Assembly (NCBI GenBank): GCA_951799445.1
Contig: OX637287.1
Coordinates: 41,817,724-41,881,723 of the forward strand
DNA: 64,000 nt
Direction of reading: 5' to 3'
From: Pseudisothecium myosuroides
Taxonomy: Eukaryota > Streptophyta > Bryopsida > Hypnales > Lembophyllaceae
Each line of letters opens with the position of its first letter. Within the stretch, counting starts at the first letter, position 1. The position numbers and the translations under genes are program-made. A model generated the notes under the pieces. That model made no database searches. It was given only the letters and a program-made list of their open reading frames with translations, and had not been told where the DNA came from. Of this stretch, positions 49,099 through 61,540 are shown one piece after another.

Positions 49099-51116
49099 GC
49101 CAAATTAATTAGTTTAATTTAATTTAATTTGACTTAATTAAATAATTGTTAATTAAATACTAGCTATTCAGTTAAGCACTTTTGATACATTTTATGGTCG
49201 CAAAAATAGTCATAGCCTGACCATTTTTGCAAAAGTTTGTTCACTTTAGACACTTTTCATAGCCTCCCTACCTTCTTTTTGGAGCGGGCCCTCCAAAGGC
49301 TTGAAATTTCTTCTAAAGTTTTTGAAGCCTATTCTGAAGATGAAGTTTTGCCTGTCAACATTCTTAAAATAAAACATGACTGTAAGCCCTATCACTTGTG
49401 CCAATATATTATTAAAAGGGTCCAAAATATATTAAAAAAATGAAACCAAAATAACTTTCAATAACTTTTAAAAAAATCACTTGTGCCAATATATTATTAA
49501 AAGGGTCCAAAATATATTAGTAAAATGAAACCAAAATAACTTTCAATAACTTAAAAAAAATAACTTTAAAAAAATTATAATGTAGAAGAAAAAAAAAATT
49601 ACTGAAAACTATGACAAGAAACTATGAATTGTCAAATCCCAATTGTAGGAATGTTCTAATAAGCAATATGTATCCTTTGTTGTTTTTATTTAAATATTTA
49701 AAAGATTGCATGCAATAATTCACTTCATTTGTCTTTGTGCCTTCATTGCCCGGAAAATTAAAACTCCTTATAACTTTCACCTCATAATTTGAAATTGTAT
49801 CGATCAAAGGTTTTTGTGTAGGTATCAATGATCTATCCAACCAAATAAAATTAATTATTCTATCTTTAAAGCATAATTATAGCTGCCATTTTGACATTGA
49901 AATAATTTAAAAAACTTATAACTTTTGCAATACTTATTTGTATAACATTTAATAAAGCTTCTCAAAGTATCATGTATAGAAGCTATCTTAAAAGTTTCAT
50001 GCAAAAAATCCCAAATATGAAGTTAATAGAGCCTGATGCCGAGTTCTCAAAAAAGCCCAAAGTGCACTTTTTAGGCCTGCAGGGTTTAAATAATGGACCT
50101 CAAAAATGATGAAGAAAATAACTAAGAAAAAATCTTAAAATTATAAATTTAAAGGAAAAAAAACTAATGAAAATCATTGACATCTAGTCTACATTCAATT
50201 TTAGAAAAAATATTCTATTTTTGGCATGAATTAATAACATTTGTATTTTATTATTTATAACTTTAAATAATCTATTACAAGAGTAGAACTAATTTGCATC
50301 TCTATCTATTTAAATTTCACTTCAAGCAAACTTGATGTTCCAGTTTGCATCTATTTAATTGCGTTCCACATCATACTAAAAGTAACATAGTTACAGAAGT
50401 AGGTGATACAACTTCCTTTAATGATAATTTCTTATAACAAAACCTAGTCACGTGTCATCCTCATCCTTTTTATTTGACCATAGCCAATTATGACCAATTT
50501 TCTTTTAGAGTATTCAAAAGCTTTTTTCTCCTAAAAATGCAAGTACATGATGTGAAATCTTCTCTACAATTAATCACATATTTTGAGAGATCAATAAATC
50601 CAAATCATGTAGAATGTGTGTACAAATCCTATCTACATCTCAACTACATACTTCAAATCCTATCTTCAAATGAATATATTGCATTTTTCAAACACCTAGT
50701 GAATATATGAAATCTCCAAAAGGCCCTCTTATCTTTGTCTTATGACATTTGTATAACTATCACTTGAAAATTGCGTTAGATGCCACTTGTACATGAACTT
50801 CATATGATTTGAAATTCTAGTCACTTTTTTTAATGTTATAAGGTTAAGAAATTTATGATTTTGCAAAAGTTTTTTAACTTTTGAAAATTTGAAAACAAAA
50901 AAGGGTCTAATAAACTTCCTTGAAATTGCAATTTTTTTGAAGTCACAACTTACTAAAAGTAATACGAATTTCAAATCATATGAACTTTAGATGAAAGTCA
51001 CATCCAATGGGATAATGCGGCCAACAATGAGACGGACTTCTTTGAGAAATAAATATGAATGTCATATGACAAGGGTGAGATGGACTTTTTTGAGGAAGTC
51101 ACATAAATGTATTATA
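49099..51116. other. AT-rich DNA with an 85-bp tandem duplication at 49393-49560
   Basis: CACTTGTGCCAATATATTAT recurs at 49393 and 49478 with about 80 bp of near-identical following sequence. At about 49600-50091 there is a fragment resembling the right half of the TTAA family, ending CAGGGTTTAA. No gene seen. Confidence 0.5.
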
Positions 51117-51870
51117 ACAAGGATGAGATGGAGAACAACTTTTGAAGGACGATGAGTGCAAAAAGTGATTAATGGATGACTTCATTGTTCACTGTAGAAA
51201 CAAAGAATGCACCTATTAGTTCAATAATTGAAGCAATTTTGGTGACTACCTTGATCATGGTGTTTGCATCCTTTGAAGGTTAACTTTGATTCCCTGAAAG
51301 GACAAGACCTATCCAACCAAGGTACTTTCTCAAAAATGATCTAATTTTTTAGCAATAGTTGCATTTTTCATTTCTCCCCCAATTTGGAAAGTTGTACATC
51401 CTCCACTTTTTGGCCTCTGTGTCCTTGAAGGGTTAAATTTTGTGATGCTATGAAGGCCAGGTTAAAGCCTTCATCTTACTACACCTACAAACCTACTTTG
51501 GCTTCACGAGTGTATGATAATTTGAAGGACGTTCAGGTCAAACAGTGATTGATGGATGACTTCATTGTTCAATATAGAAATAAAGAATGCACCTATTAGT
51601 TCAATAATTGAAGCAGTTTGGTGACTGACTACCTTGGTCATGGGGGTTGGCGTCCTTTGAGGGGTTAACCTTGAAAGGACAAGACCTATCACCAAGGTAC
51701 TTCACCCAAAATGATCTGATTTTTGGAGCAATAGTTGCATTCTTCATTTCTCCACTGATGTGGAAAGTGGTACATCCCCCACTTTTTGGTCTCCACGTCC
51801 TTGCAGAGTTAATATTGGAGATGGTACCTCGGCCTGAGGAGGGGCAAAGCAGCATGCAAAGGCCGGGTTA
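51117..51870. repeat. Tandem duplication (about 380-bp period), each unit with a TTAA-bounded short element
   Basis: The unit contains TGGATGACTTCATTGTTCA, ATGCACCTATTAGTTCAATA, then a TTAA-bounded segment (51280-51436 and 51665-51812) with GAAAGGACAAGACCTATC near its left end and a GTCCTTG near its right end, then AAGCCT and ACCTACTTTGGCTTCA. Non-coding. Confidence 0.65.
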
Positions 51871-53260
51871 AAGCCTACACCCACGGACCTACTTTGGCTT
51901 CATGTGCATGATCATGTCTGAAATGCGGCAACAATGCCCTACAAACTACAAAGTGGCCACACATAATTTGCAGTTGGTCGAACTCATTGCTGAGCACGGG
52001 GAACCAGCTTAATTCAGTTCATGCTCCGGCAGGTGGGCACTAGAACGAACTGTCAAATTGATGGAATGCCGAAACTGCAATGCAATACTGCGGTAGTAAG
52101 AATGAGAAGAATGTGGTCCTACTGTACAAGAATGTGGTCCTACAAAAGTTCAGCATGCCTGATCGAAGGCCAAGAGCCAGTGAGTCTCCACCGTTTGTCT
52201 CCCAAATGATGCAACTTGAGTGAGGCAGGGAGGTGCACGCAACACTCAGCATCAATGGACCTCGATCCCTCAAATTGAGCGAGCGAGCGATGATTGCTTG
52301 GTTGAAAGGGAACTGAGATCGGACTTTTAGTTTTTTTAATTTGCAGTTTTGAACTTGGACCTTCTCAACTGGAGAATGGCACCTTGCCTTTGGGTGGTCC
52401 AATTGCTCCGCGACTAACTTAGTCAATGTGAACGCTGCAGGCGTGAGTGGCTTAAGTTAAAATGCCTTTTGATTATGCGTCACGCGGGTGGCCGACAGCG
52501 TTGGGTGCAAACTCCCACTCCCCGAAACTCCTACGGAGTGGAGTGCGTAAGCAAAGTTGTCCTATGCACGGCAATGCCCTGATATATGGCTTTAAGTTGG
52601 CAAGGGAATTTGTCCTTCCACAACCTTTGTTGACACTTTCGCAACAACTTTTTGACGTATTCTCGGCAGGGCATGATGTGAGATTGCCCACTCCCATTTC
52701 CAAATAATAATGGCTTCATGGGCAGCCACTACTTGCTCAGGGGATTGCTCTCCTGCAGACAGATAGACAAGGCAGACAGACAGCAGAATCCACCCCAAAA
52801 CGCCCAGGCACTCTCCAAACTGGAGGCTGAGATTCGCGGTTTCTTGTACTCAGTGTGCGCGTTGTCCTTGTGCGATGCCATCGCCAGGATGTAAGTTAAA
52901 AGGTTGGTTGTAAGCGGAAGTTAGTGCCAAGATTTGAGATGCCGGGCATTCCCATAATCTAGGTGTGAGAATTTTAAGGATGGGGTTAGTATAGGATCTT
53001 GTGATGAAAATTTTGATGTTGTGACAGGGTCGTCCCCTTGGGAAACTCACAAAATGGGATTCCTCACTTCATTGACTGATTGACCCCACTGAATGTGTCA
53101 CTATCTATCTTCCCTTGGCTTAAGCACCAGTTCTGCATCAGTTCTGTGGGTGACAGCATCAGGGAAGAACGTCCATTTTTTCAGTAGCTAAGCACATTTG
53201 AAAATTCCACTTCACCTGAAATGCCACCTCTCTGCTGAATGATGCTCGAGTGAGTTACTA
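51871..53260 (+). other. Less AT-rich region with possible gene remnants
   Basis: Two adjacent rightward frames look weakly coding. One is read from about 52564 to 52709 (begins MHGNALIYGFK). The other, in another frame, runs from about 52713 to 52893 and ends ...EIRGFLYSVCALSLCDAIARM before TAA. No splice sites joining them and no known domain could be identified. Could be a decayed gene or chance. Confidence 0.25.
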
Positions 53261-53275
53261 CCCTGAACGCCTGCC

Positions 53276-53494
53276 TTGTTTGTCACTGTTTACTCAACTT
53301 TTGACTGCTTGTCAGGGCTCATTAATTTTGGAGTTTCTAAGGCAAAATCAGTTAAGGTAGTCTGCTCTAAAAGCGACCATTTGAGGACTGATATGCCTTT
53401 TTCATGGGTTTCTGTGGATGGAAAGATTTTTAGCTCATTTTTCAGAGAAAGAAAAATAGATGCGGAATGTAACACAACTCATAACATTCAGTAG
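53276..53494. repeat. Dispersed repeat (partner at about 58690-58825)
   Basis: The segment with GCGACCATTTGAGGACTG, TTTTTCATGGGTTTC and TTTTTAGCTCATTTTTCAGA has a same-orientation partner at about 58690-58825 with the same blocks in the same order. Non-coding. Confidence 0.5.
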
Positions 53495-53523
53495 CAGACT
53501 GCTAGATTGCCTTCCCCAGACGG

Positions 53524-53589
53524 AATGGTGTGGTATATTTCACACCATTTCATCTGCCGGATGAGATGGTGTGGAATATACCACACCAT
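53524..53589. repeat. Short nested palindrome (hairpin)
   Basis: AATGGTGTGGTATAT at the left pairs with ATATACCACACCATT at the right. An inner pair CATCTGCCGGATGAG forms a second stem. Total about 66 bp. Could be a solo end pair of a small element or a transcript hairpin. Confidence 0.6.
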
Positions 53590-54024
53590 TACTACACTAA
53601 ATAATGAAATTGGGTTGCCTTGACAATTAGGTTGCCTTACCACAGAGAAGTTACCTCATGTTATTTCATGACTCATTGCTTGTCCAGATGGAGGCACAAG
53701 CCACTCTCTAATCCCGAGCCATGAATCAATACACCAACCCATGTAGCACACATGTTTCTCACATCACTGCATCCTTCTACAGTAATTGTGATATTGATAT
53801 AGTATAGAATGTCGAGATATTAGTGTGGGGCAACCTAATTTCCCTATTTAGTGTAGCTAATTTACACGTGTCAATTTTGTCAGAGAGTAAGTCAACTGGC
53901 CACAACTGTACAATATAAATTAAAACAAAATCAGAGTTCATACATTCATTGAACCAAACACACAATAACCAGCATTCTACACCCATACATTGTGTGTTTT
54001 GAAAATTTAAAATATTTTTGATTT

Positions 54025-54180
54025 TGTATGAATGCAAGCTAAATGCTTGGTTCGTTTTTTTCCATTTTTTTTTGTGTTGTAATGTTACAAAACACACAAC
54101 AAAAAATTAAGAAAAAATGAATCAAGCATTTAGCTTGCTTTCATAAAAAACCAAGAACATTTTGGATTTTCAAGAAAGAA
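54025..54180. repeat. Imperfect inverted repeat, about 155 bp
   Basis: GCAAGCTAAATGCTTGGTTC (about 54033) pairs with GAATCAAGCATTTAGCTTGC (about 54118-54138), with weaker pairing outside, around a T-rich loop near 54090. Non-coding. Confidence 0.5.
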
Positions 54181-56699
54181 GAAAAGTTGTATATATACAC
54201 ATGGGGTGGTAGGAGGTAGAACAATCCATGTGGGATAAATAAACTAGAATTTCTAGTTTCTCAAGCATTCATAGTTAAGTCAAAAACAAAGAATTGTGTT
54301 AAAAGTAGAATTTTAGACCTCATTTAGGCATAGTAGAATAAGTTTTCTCGAAAAACTTTTAACTAAAAAAAGTTGGTAAATGAAGATAAGTTTCAGCTCC
54401 AAAAATTTGTTTGGCATTTTGCATCTCCAATCAAACGTTATGGACAAATTTGAGAGAGAAGTTGGAATGGACATCTAAATATGAACTGACAGTTCATAAA
54501 CCCCTGCTTAGAAATGTCCTGTTCAAAAGGCGAACAAATTATTTTCCGTAATCTCCACCTTGATGCGTGAAATCCACATAATCGGTGATTATAAATTTTT
54601 CATTTCATCAATCACATATTCATCCATTTCTGGACGGACGTTTCCATTGGAAAATTTCCTTGTTGTCAGGATTTTTGACCAAAAAACACGCATTCCTCAT
54701 TTGGCTTTGCCCTTCTTATTAGCCTCTTTTTTATTTTCAAAATCCCCTTTGCCTTGATGATTGCCTGTAAAAAAAACTTTGCACAAAATCATGAAGCATG
54801 TATCCTCACCAAACTAGTCACTCATTGCTAAAAATAGATAACATTCTTTGTATATATGTACTTCATCCACTTTGTGTAGCTCCCTCAATATACTCTTGAA
54901 TACATTCATCCTCGCACACAACATGCCACCTCTTGTAGGGATCAATCCCTTAATTCGTTCTTGAATTTTTGTACATTTAAAAAAATTCGCTTATATATTT
55001 GCACAAATATATTACAGAGTATATTAATACCCCAATTTTATTAAATTGGTTTGAACAAAAAGGTTGTTTTTCTAAAGATTCAATCATTATTCATGAGGGC
55101 ATATGCACACTAAAGTACATTATTTTTTTTGGTCACAATGCTCTCACAAAATGAAAATTGGATTTGAGGTATAAAAAAAAGATTTTGCAATTCAAATTTA
55201 TCCAAGGTATAGATCCACATTGACTAAATCTATGAAAAGCTCTCTCTATATGGTTTACAAGAGAAGCTTTACACTTTATCATGGTGCATCATGCACACCA
55301 AACTTTGATAATAATTGAGATATTTTTTGGATTTTTTTACATAGGTATTTACTATCATAAGGTTTTTGTATTTTATATTCATATTGTTTTAGATTATTTT
55401 TTCATTTTCCTAGGTAGCTTTGATTTCAAAATGATCCTAGATTAGTTTTCAAGGGTTCAAATGTATAATATTTTACTTTTTATTATTTTGAAATTTGAAT
55501 GTGCATTATATACAAATGAGGAAGAGGTGTTTTTTTATTTTTGATAAAGGCTATAATTTAAATGTGGAGATGGAGTATATTAATTAAGGTCATAATTTAA
55601 TTGTAGGATGAATGAAAATTTTAATTGGATGCAAACATCATCCAAATGCATTTTGCTCATCATCCAAAATATAAATGTTGGAGCACTTAGTAGTTACTAT
55701 TTGAGCCAAATTATGTATAGAATAGGTGAAATAACAAACACAAAACAATCCAATTCATCCATGATATCTTATCATTAGAAGATATTGGAACCCTTGATTA
55801 GGTTCCCTAACTTTGACAAGCAAAGCTATTCAAAAAATTGTAGGAGAGCCTATTAAAGGTATAACAAAAATATCACTACCTTGTGCAATGTATATCATAT
55901 ATGCCAACTTATACAACTTAGAGCATGCTTTATTTTAATTAAAGTATTCTAATTAAGTATGGTGAAGACATCAATCATGATACACCAAATGACAAAAAAA
56001 AATGGATAGCCACTTGGTGCATATTTCATGGTACTGAGCACTCCAATCACTAAGTTTATTAATAAACAATAAAGGATTAACCAATATCTTAGTACAATGT
56101 ACACTATTAGGGTACTATAAACATTCAAACGTTGTCCAATAAATTATTGTATCAAGGTCTTCATCACACAATAAGATGTATTTAAATCAAATATTATTAA
56201 CCTTGGTAAACTTATAGGAAATAATATAGCAATACAATACCCCTTCTTCTACAACCAGTGGAATAAGACCTTTGTAAAGCCATGATCATTACTTTTACAT
56301 AGTATATGGGTAGATATAGGGGATTTACATGTCTTCATTCTTCTCAAAGTACATATTTAAATGAAAAATTGTATCTCCCACATGCTCTTTAGAGGGCCTT
56401 CTCAAGGGTCCAAATTTTCTCTAATGGATGAATTTGATGTAAAAAGTGCTCATTCAATATACTGCAAATTAAAGTGGTAGCTTTAAACCTTGTTCCTTCA
56501 AATAGTTTTAGCATGGCACATACACTAGTAGAATAATGGGCTTTACAAAAAGGCTCATTGATTCCAATGAAGACATAGTCAAAGTCTTAACATGCAAGTG
56601 TAAGGTTGGACCATCCATTCCCAAATAGAGGGCTAGAACAAATTTCCAACCAAAGTATGAAATGTGTTTTTTTCTCCTTTTCAAAGTTGGGACTATGGG
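54181..56699. other. AT-rich intergenic DNA with a half fold-back relic at 54310-54480
   Basis: The relic resembles the left arm of the fold-back element at 20002-20359 (CATTTAGGCATAG, AAAAAGTTG, CTCCAATCAAA). No gene seen in the remainder. Confidence 0.45.
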
Positions 56700-57530
56700 A
56701 GGCAACCCATTCTTGATCAGTGCCCCATCCATGCTATGTAGGTTGTTTTCTTTTTGTGAAGAAGGAGATGAACATTGATTAATTATAGCACCGTTTCCAA
56801 GGCAACTATGGTGCATTTTGATTGGCTACAACACTCTCAATATCAAAACCACCCTTTGGTCGACTTTGTTTTTAGTCCATGGTCGGAAATAACAAGTCCT
56901 ATATAACTGGTATGGGATGAACAAAATCTTCTGTTGAAAAATTCATAGTAATTATGTTTTGTGGAAAAAAAATTGAAAAATTATGGAAACCTTTCACAAT
57001 CTATTTCTACAGAGGAAAAAATTTACCTAGTCATGACAGCTGCCTTGCAAATACATGGAACTCCTTAAGTGGTGAGGAATGGTTTGCCTTCCATAATAAG
57101 GTCATGATATATATGGGAGGCAACCAATTCTTAATCACCCTCCCATTCTTACTATGTAGGCTATTTCCTTTCCATGAAGGACGAGATGAACAATGATTAA
57201 TTATAGTGCAGTTCTCTGGGCAATTGTAGCGCATTGTGATTGGCTGGAAGACACTTTCAATATTGCAACCAACCCTTGGTGGATTTTGCAACCAGCTCTT
57301 GTTCGAAAGTAGGAAGGTCTATATGACTAGAATGGGTCAAATAGAATCTTTAAATAAAAATTTCATAGTAGTTATGTTTTGCAAAAAAAAAATATGAAAA
57401 ATTATGGAAACCTTCCGCAGTCTGTTTTACACAGGGAAAAATTTATCCATTGAAGAAAGCCACCTTGCAAGTGGTCAAAATTACTTAAGTAGTTGGAAAT
57501 GGGTTGCCTCCCATGTATGTCCCGAGGTAG
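56700..57530. repeat. Tandem duplication, two units of about 419 bp
   Basis: Ordered shared blocks: GGCAACCCATTCTTGATCA / GGCAACCAATTCTTAATCA; ATGAACATTGATTAATTATAG / ATGAACAATGATTAATTATAG; CATAGTAATTATGTTTTG / CATAGTAGTTATGTTTTG; AAATTATGGAAACC; then the unit ends. The leftward frames in both units are similar to each other but match no known protein. Confidence 0.65.
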
Positions 57531-57881
57531 TCAGCAAGAAAATAGGAAGTAGTGAACATGAAAGTAGTTCTTGAATGATTGGAATTTGAAGAATCTAAAG
57601 GTTGGTTGTAGGTTCAAAGCACTTTTGGGCTCCCAAAATTCATAGTAATTTCAATTTTAGAAATAAAATTATGAAAAATTTGCAATGCCTATATTTCCTA
57701 TCTTTTGATATGGAAAAAATTTGCATAGCCTCATATTGCTCATGATTTGTCCCAAAATTGCTTTAGTGATCAGCTATAGGTGGTCCAACCTTAGTCCACA
57801 AATTCCTCAAGTCAAGTTCATCACCACAATTGACTAGTAGCAATTGGTTCAAAAATTGAGCAACCACTGATACAACCTCAC

Positions 57882-58629
57882 TTAACCCCTAAAGGACCAA
57901 GCTGTGTTTTTTGGCAACATAGCAATTTTGGGCAACTCACTACGAATGGATTTTTCATTTTTTTTCTTTGAAAATTTTACACAACATGTGCCCGAGGAGT
58001 AGCTTTAAGGCCCAACAATTTTCATAACATTTGACTTCATAGATAAAAAGTTATTGCATGATATGTGATTTTCTTTGAACTTTGGGCAGCCCGGGCAGCT
58101 CTGAAAATTTCTTTAAAAATGACTTTTAAAAAAAATAAAAATTTGAAATTGGTTCTTTAGATTTATATAAGCTTGGGAAGCTTTGAATCATTCAATTTCG
58201 ATGTTTGAGTCAAAAGTTATGAGGAATTTAAGTTTGCGGGTAGGCATGGAGTCTTTGAAAACTATAACTACCCGCAAACTTAAACTCCTCATAACTTTTG
58301 ACTCAAAGATCGAAATTGAATGATTCAAAGCTTCCCAAGCTTATATAGATCTAAAGAACCAATTTCAAATTTTTATTTTTTAAAAAAGTCATTTTTAAAG
58401 AAATTTTCAGAGATGCCCGGGCTGCCCAAAGTTCAAAGAAAATCATATATCATGCAATAACTTTTTATCTATGAAGTCAAATGTTATGAAAATTGTTGGG
58501 CCTTAAAGCTACTCCTTGGGCACATGTTGTGTAAAATTTTCAAAGAAAAAAAATAAAAACTCCATTCGTAGTGAGCTGCCCAAAATCGCTTTGTTGCCAA
58601 AAAACACAGCTTTTTCCTTTAGGGGTTAA
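57882..58629. mobile_element. TTAA-flanked fold-back element (748 bp), near-perfect hairpin
   Basis: TTAA + CCCCTAAAGG ... CCTTTAGGGG + TTAA. The two halves are reverse complements almost throughout, meeting at about 58243-58268 around a spacer of about 25 bp. The arm sequence resembles the 5' part of the element at 20431 and the right part of the 18458/35637 copies, so this looks like a head-to-head derivative of one end. Confidence 0.8.
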
Positions 58630-59296
58630 TCTGTAAATTGAGAATGTCATATTTTATATTATAGAAGGTACTATAACGAATGCAACAAGGGGGAAAACAT
58701 GTATTAAGGTAGGAGGCTCATAAACCGACCATCTAAGGGCTGGTCCGCCTTTTTCATGTATTTCCTTGGACGGGAATATTTTTAGCTCATTTTTCAGACA
58801 TAGAGAAGTTGATGAGGAATCTAACCCAAGTCGTTTCATATTTTTCCGAGCATTTTTGAATTACTTATGAATTTTCAAACAAGTTGGGGCATAGGTCCCT
58901 ATTTGTGACCCTAGGTCTTTCATAAATGGTACACTTGCAATTCTAAAAAAAAATGGGGAAAGCAAAGAGAGTGATTGGCTCTTGAAATTAATAAGTCTTT
59001 TTTCCTTGGTTCATTCAATGACTATAGTAGTCAATTTCAGAACCAACTCATGTCCATTTCACAGCCATTTATAGGGTCCATTCTTAATGCCCGAACTGTT
59101 CTCGAGCCTTCTACCTTACTGAAGTCATCACCATTATGACATCATGAATGCTTATGCAGTTTTAAATACATCAATTAAAAAAAATTCCAATTGCAATAGG
59201 CCAGATCAGTGTTATGACTAGAATTTATAAGTAAGGTATTTGTCGGATGATCTTGAGGTTGTGTAATATCATAATCATTAGGAAAAAAATGAACCC
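58630..59296. other. Intergenic, contains a dispersed-repeat segment at 58690-58825
   Basis: Partner of 53276-53494. No gene seen. Confidence 0.4.
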
Positions 59297-60369
59297 TTAA
59301 CCCTTAAAGTGGGTCGATCATTTTGGGTCGATTCATTTTTAGAACGTCCATTTCTGAACTTAGGAATGTAAAGAGTCACTTGAATTTAGGCTCATTCTCA
59401 AAGTAAATCAAGTTAGCTATCCAGTGGTGTTTTCAAATTTAAAAGAAGAGTCACTATTGAATTTACAAAAATTTACAAAGCATGGGTGGTCTAGGAATTG
59501 TAGCAAAGAGTCATTGTTTTAAAAAACTTTTGCCAATGAGGTAAAGGCATGTACTCATGGGTGGGCAGGGTCAAAATTGTATCATTTGGTATTAGTAAGG
59601 GCGGGCCCAACCTTTGGAATGGGAAAGACGTGGTTGGAGACTTTTAGCGCAATTTTAGAAGCAACTCGTAGCTTAGAATTCTAATGGATTCCTAACATAA
59701 ACCGTTCACGACCTTTTCAATGAGCTGTCCAATAGTAAATTAAACTTGGATTAGCACTGTCTTCTACTTTTTTTTAACTATGCCTAGCCTGTGGATACAA
59801 ACAACCATTGAAATATACATTTTGCACTCAGATTTGAGCCGTTTTTTAAAAAAAAATCCTATTGTTTTTTTTCTAGTGTTCATTCATTCTACTATGTTTG
59901 ATCTTGCATTTTGGCTCTAAATTTGTGACAAATCTTCTATTTCTCTTATAATTTTTGAAATTTAACAATGAAGTGGTCACTACTGCAAGACCATTTTCTC
60001 ACTCATTTTTTGTCCTAAAAATACAAGACTTGTTTCCATGCATGTGAAACTTGATTACCTTGAAAATGATTGTAGGATGCCAACTTTTAAAAATGTTATG
60101 TGTCCAAAAGAGCCAGTCAAAGCACAATTTTGACTACTCCAAAATATTGATTTCTTTGTAGTACCCTTCACTTTTACATTATAATCTCATAATCTATGAC
60201 TTAGATTGAAACCAAACTTTGTAGAGATGACAAGGACTTGGCTTTCTATAAGATCCTATGGTTAATTCTGTCTAAAAATGACTCATCATACTTTGAGCTT
60301 CCACCCTTTGTAACTTACAAAATCAAGATCCAAAGCACCTTTAAAATGGCCAAAAAATTTAAGGGTTAA
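59297..60369. mobile_element. TTAA-bounded element (1,073 bp), terminal CCCTTAAA
   Basis: TTAA + CCCTTAAAG at the left and TTTAAGGG + TTAA at the right. The interior is AT-rich with no ORF and only weak similarity to the other TTAA families, so the pairing of these two ends is less secure. Confidence 0.45.
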
Positions 60370-60959
60370 AGGGGTTGTTTCCCTTTGAAGGATTCCCCTT
60401 AGTATAGCTCACAGCCTCTTTGATGGACTATGACCACAACAAAAAAATATTTTTAAAATAAAAAAATTATATTATTAATAAAATACATTTAAAATGATTT
60501 TAAAATGATTAAAAATGAGCAATATGACGTGGTCGTACTAGTGCCACATCAAATTTGAAAATTCTATAATTTTGTATTTTAATATTGAATTTTTTGAATT
60601 TTTTGAATATTTTTTGAATTATTTGATTGAACCATCACGTGCTAATTAGGCCTTGTAGTTCGCCAACCAAATTTTTTTATTTTTTGTTTTTTATTTTTCG
60701 GCCAACGTTCCTTGTTGTCCAAGAATTTATAGTCCCTTTGAGAGCTCATTTTTTTCCTAATGCTTGTCTATTGGCAAGTAATCAAAAGTATCCACGAGCA
60801 TGCTTCTTCGCCTCTACTACAACAATCTTTTTTTTATAAATCAACAAAAGCCTTAATAACTAAGGTGTTCAATTATGATATACTCCAAGATTGATCATCC
60901 CTAACGTTTGAATAATTTTAAGCTCCCAAACCTCTAAATGTACTACTAAGATAGAAACA
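60370..60959. other. AT-rich intergenic DNA
   Basis: No gene or bounded repeat recognised; frames are short and low-complexity. Confidence 0.4.
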
Positions 60960-61300
60960 CTCAAAAGCGTCATTGTACTCATTCATGCATAGTAGATTTT
61001 CCTTGAAGTGTCCCTAGACTTCCATTAAAGTGTCATTAAATTGTCCCTTTACTTAATTGCAATTAGTTGACTGCCAATTTTGTCAGATTTCGGTTTCAGA
61101 TCCAACTATATGATAGTTTCAATGGTTGAGGGAGCTTCCACTTTGAAAGTTTATAGAAGTTACATGCCATATCCGAAAAATCTAATTTTTTTTTAAATTC
61201 CTGATTTTCAAGTGCTAATACTATAGAGTTATATTTTCTTAAAAAAAGTGCCTCCAACTATGCAGAACTGCTTATAATGACGGTTTTAGGTGTTTCACTA
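60960..61300. repeat. Dispersed repeat, copy 2 (partner at 35155-35465)
   Basis: Same block order as the partner, about 70-75% similar by eye. Non-coding. Confidence 0.6.
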
Positions 61301-61353
61301 TAATATCTCCAATAGATAGGGGCCATCAACAAGATTCCAACGCAATTATAATA

Positions 61354-61538
61354 CAGTAGAACCTCTTTAAGTCAATAGAGTTGGTACCAATCTGACACAT
61401 TGAATTAGAGAGGTTATTACATTAGGGAGGGTCATCATATTCATATGTGGTTCATATTGTTAAGTTGGGACCAGCAATCAATACTTCCTGACAACGCTTT
61501 ATTGACTTAGAGAGGATCGACTTAGAGAGGTTCTACTG
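61354..61538. mobile_element. 185-bp pogo/Emigrant-like MITE
   Basis: Ends CAGTAGAACCTCTTTAAGTC and, reverse-complemented, CAGTAGAACCTCTCTAAGTC, with TA outside on both sides (61352-61353, 61539-61540). The CAGTARAACCTC terminus is that of pogo-type elements and, as I recall it, of the Emigrant/Lemi1 MITEs of Arabidopsis. No ORF. Confidence 0.8.
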
Positions 61539-61540
61539 TA

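Noticed and set aside
54560..54757. Various 60-100 codon frames in AT-rich DNA (for example here, 46139-46441, 57031-57291)
   Set aside because: Low-complexity composition, no conserved domains, overlap with repeats; length is expected by chance in a 64-kb window.
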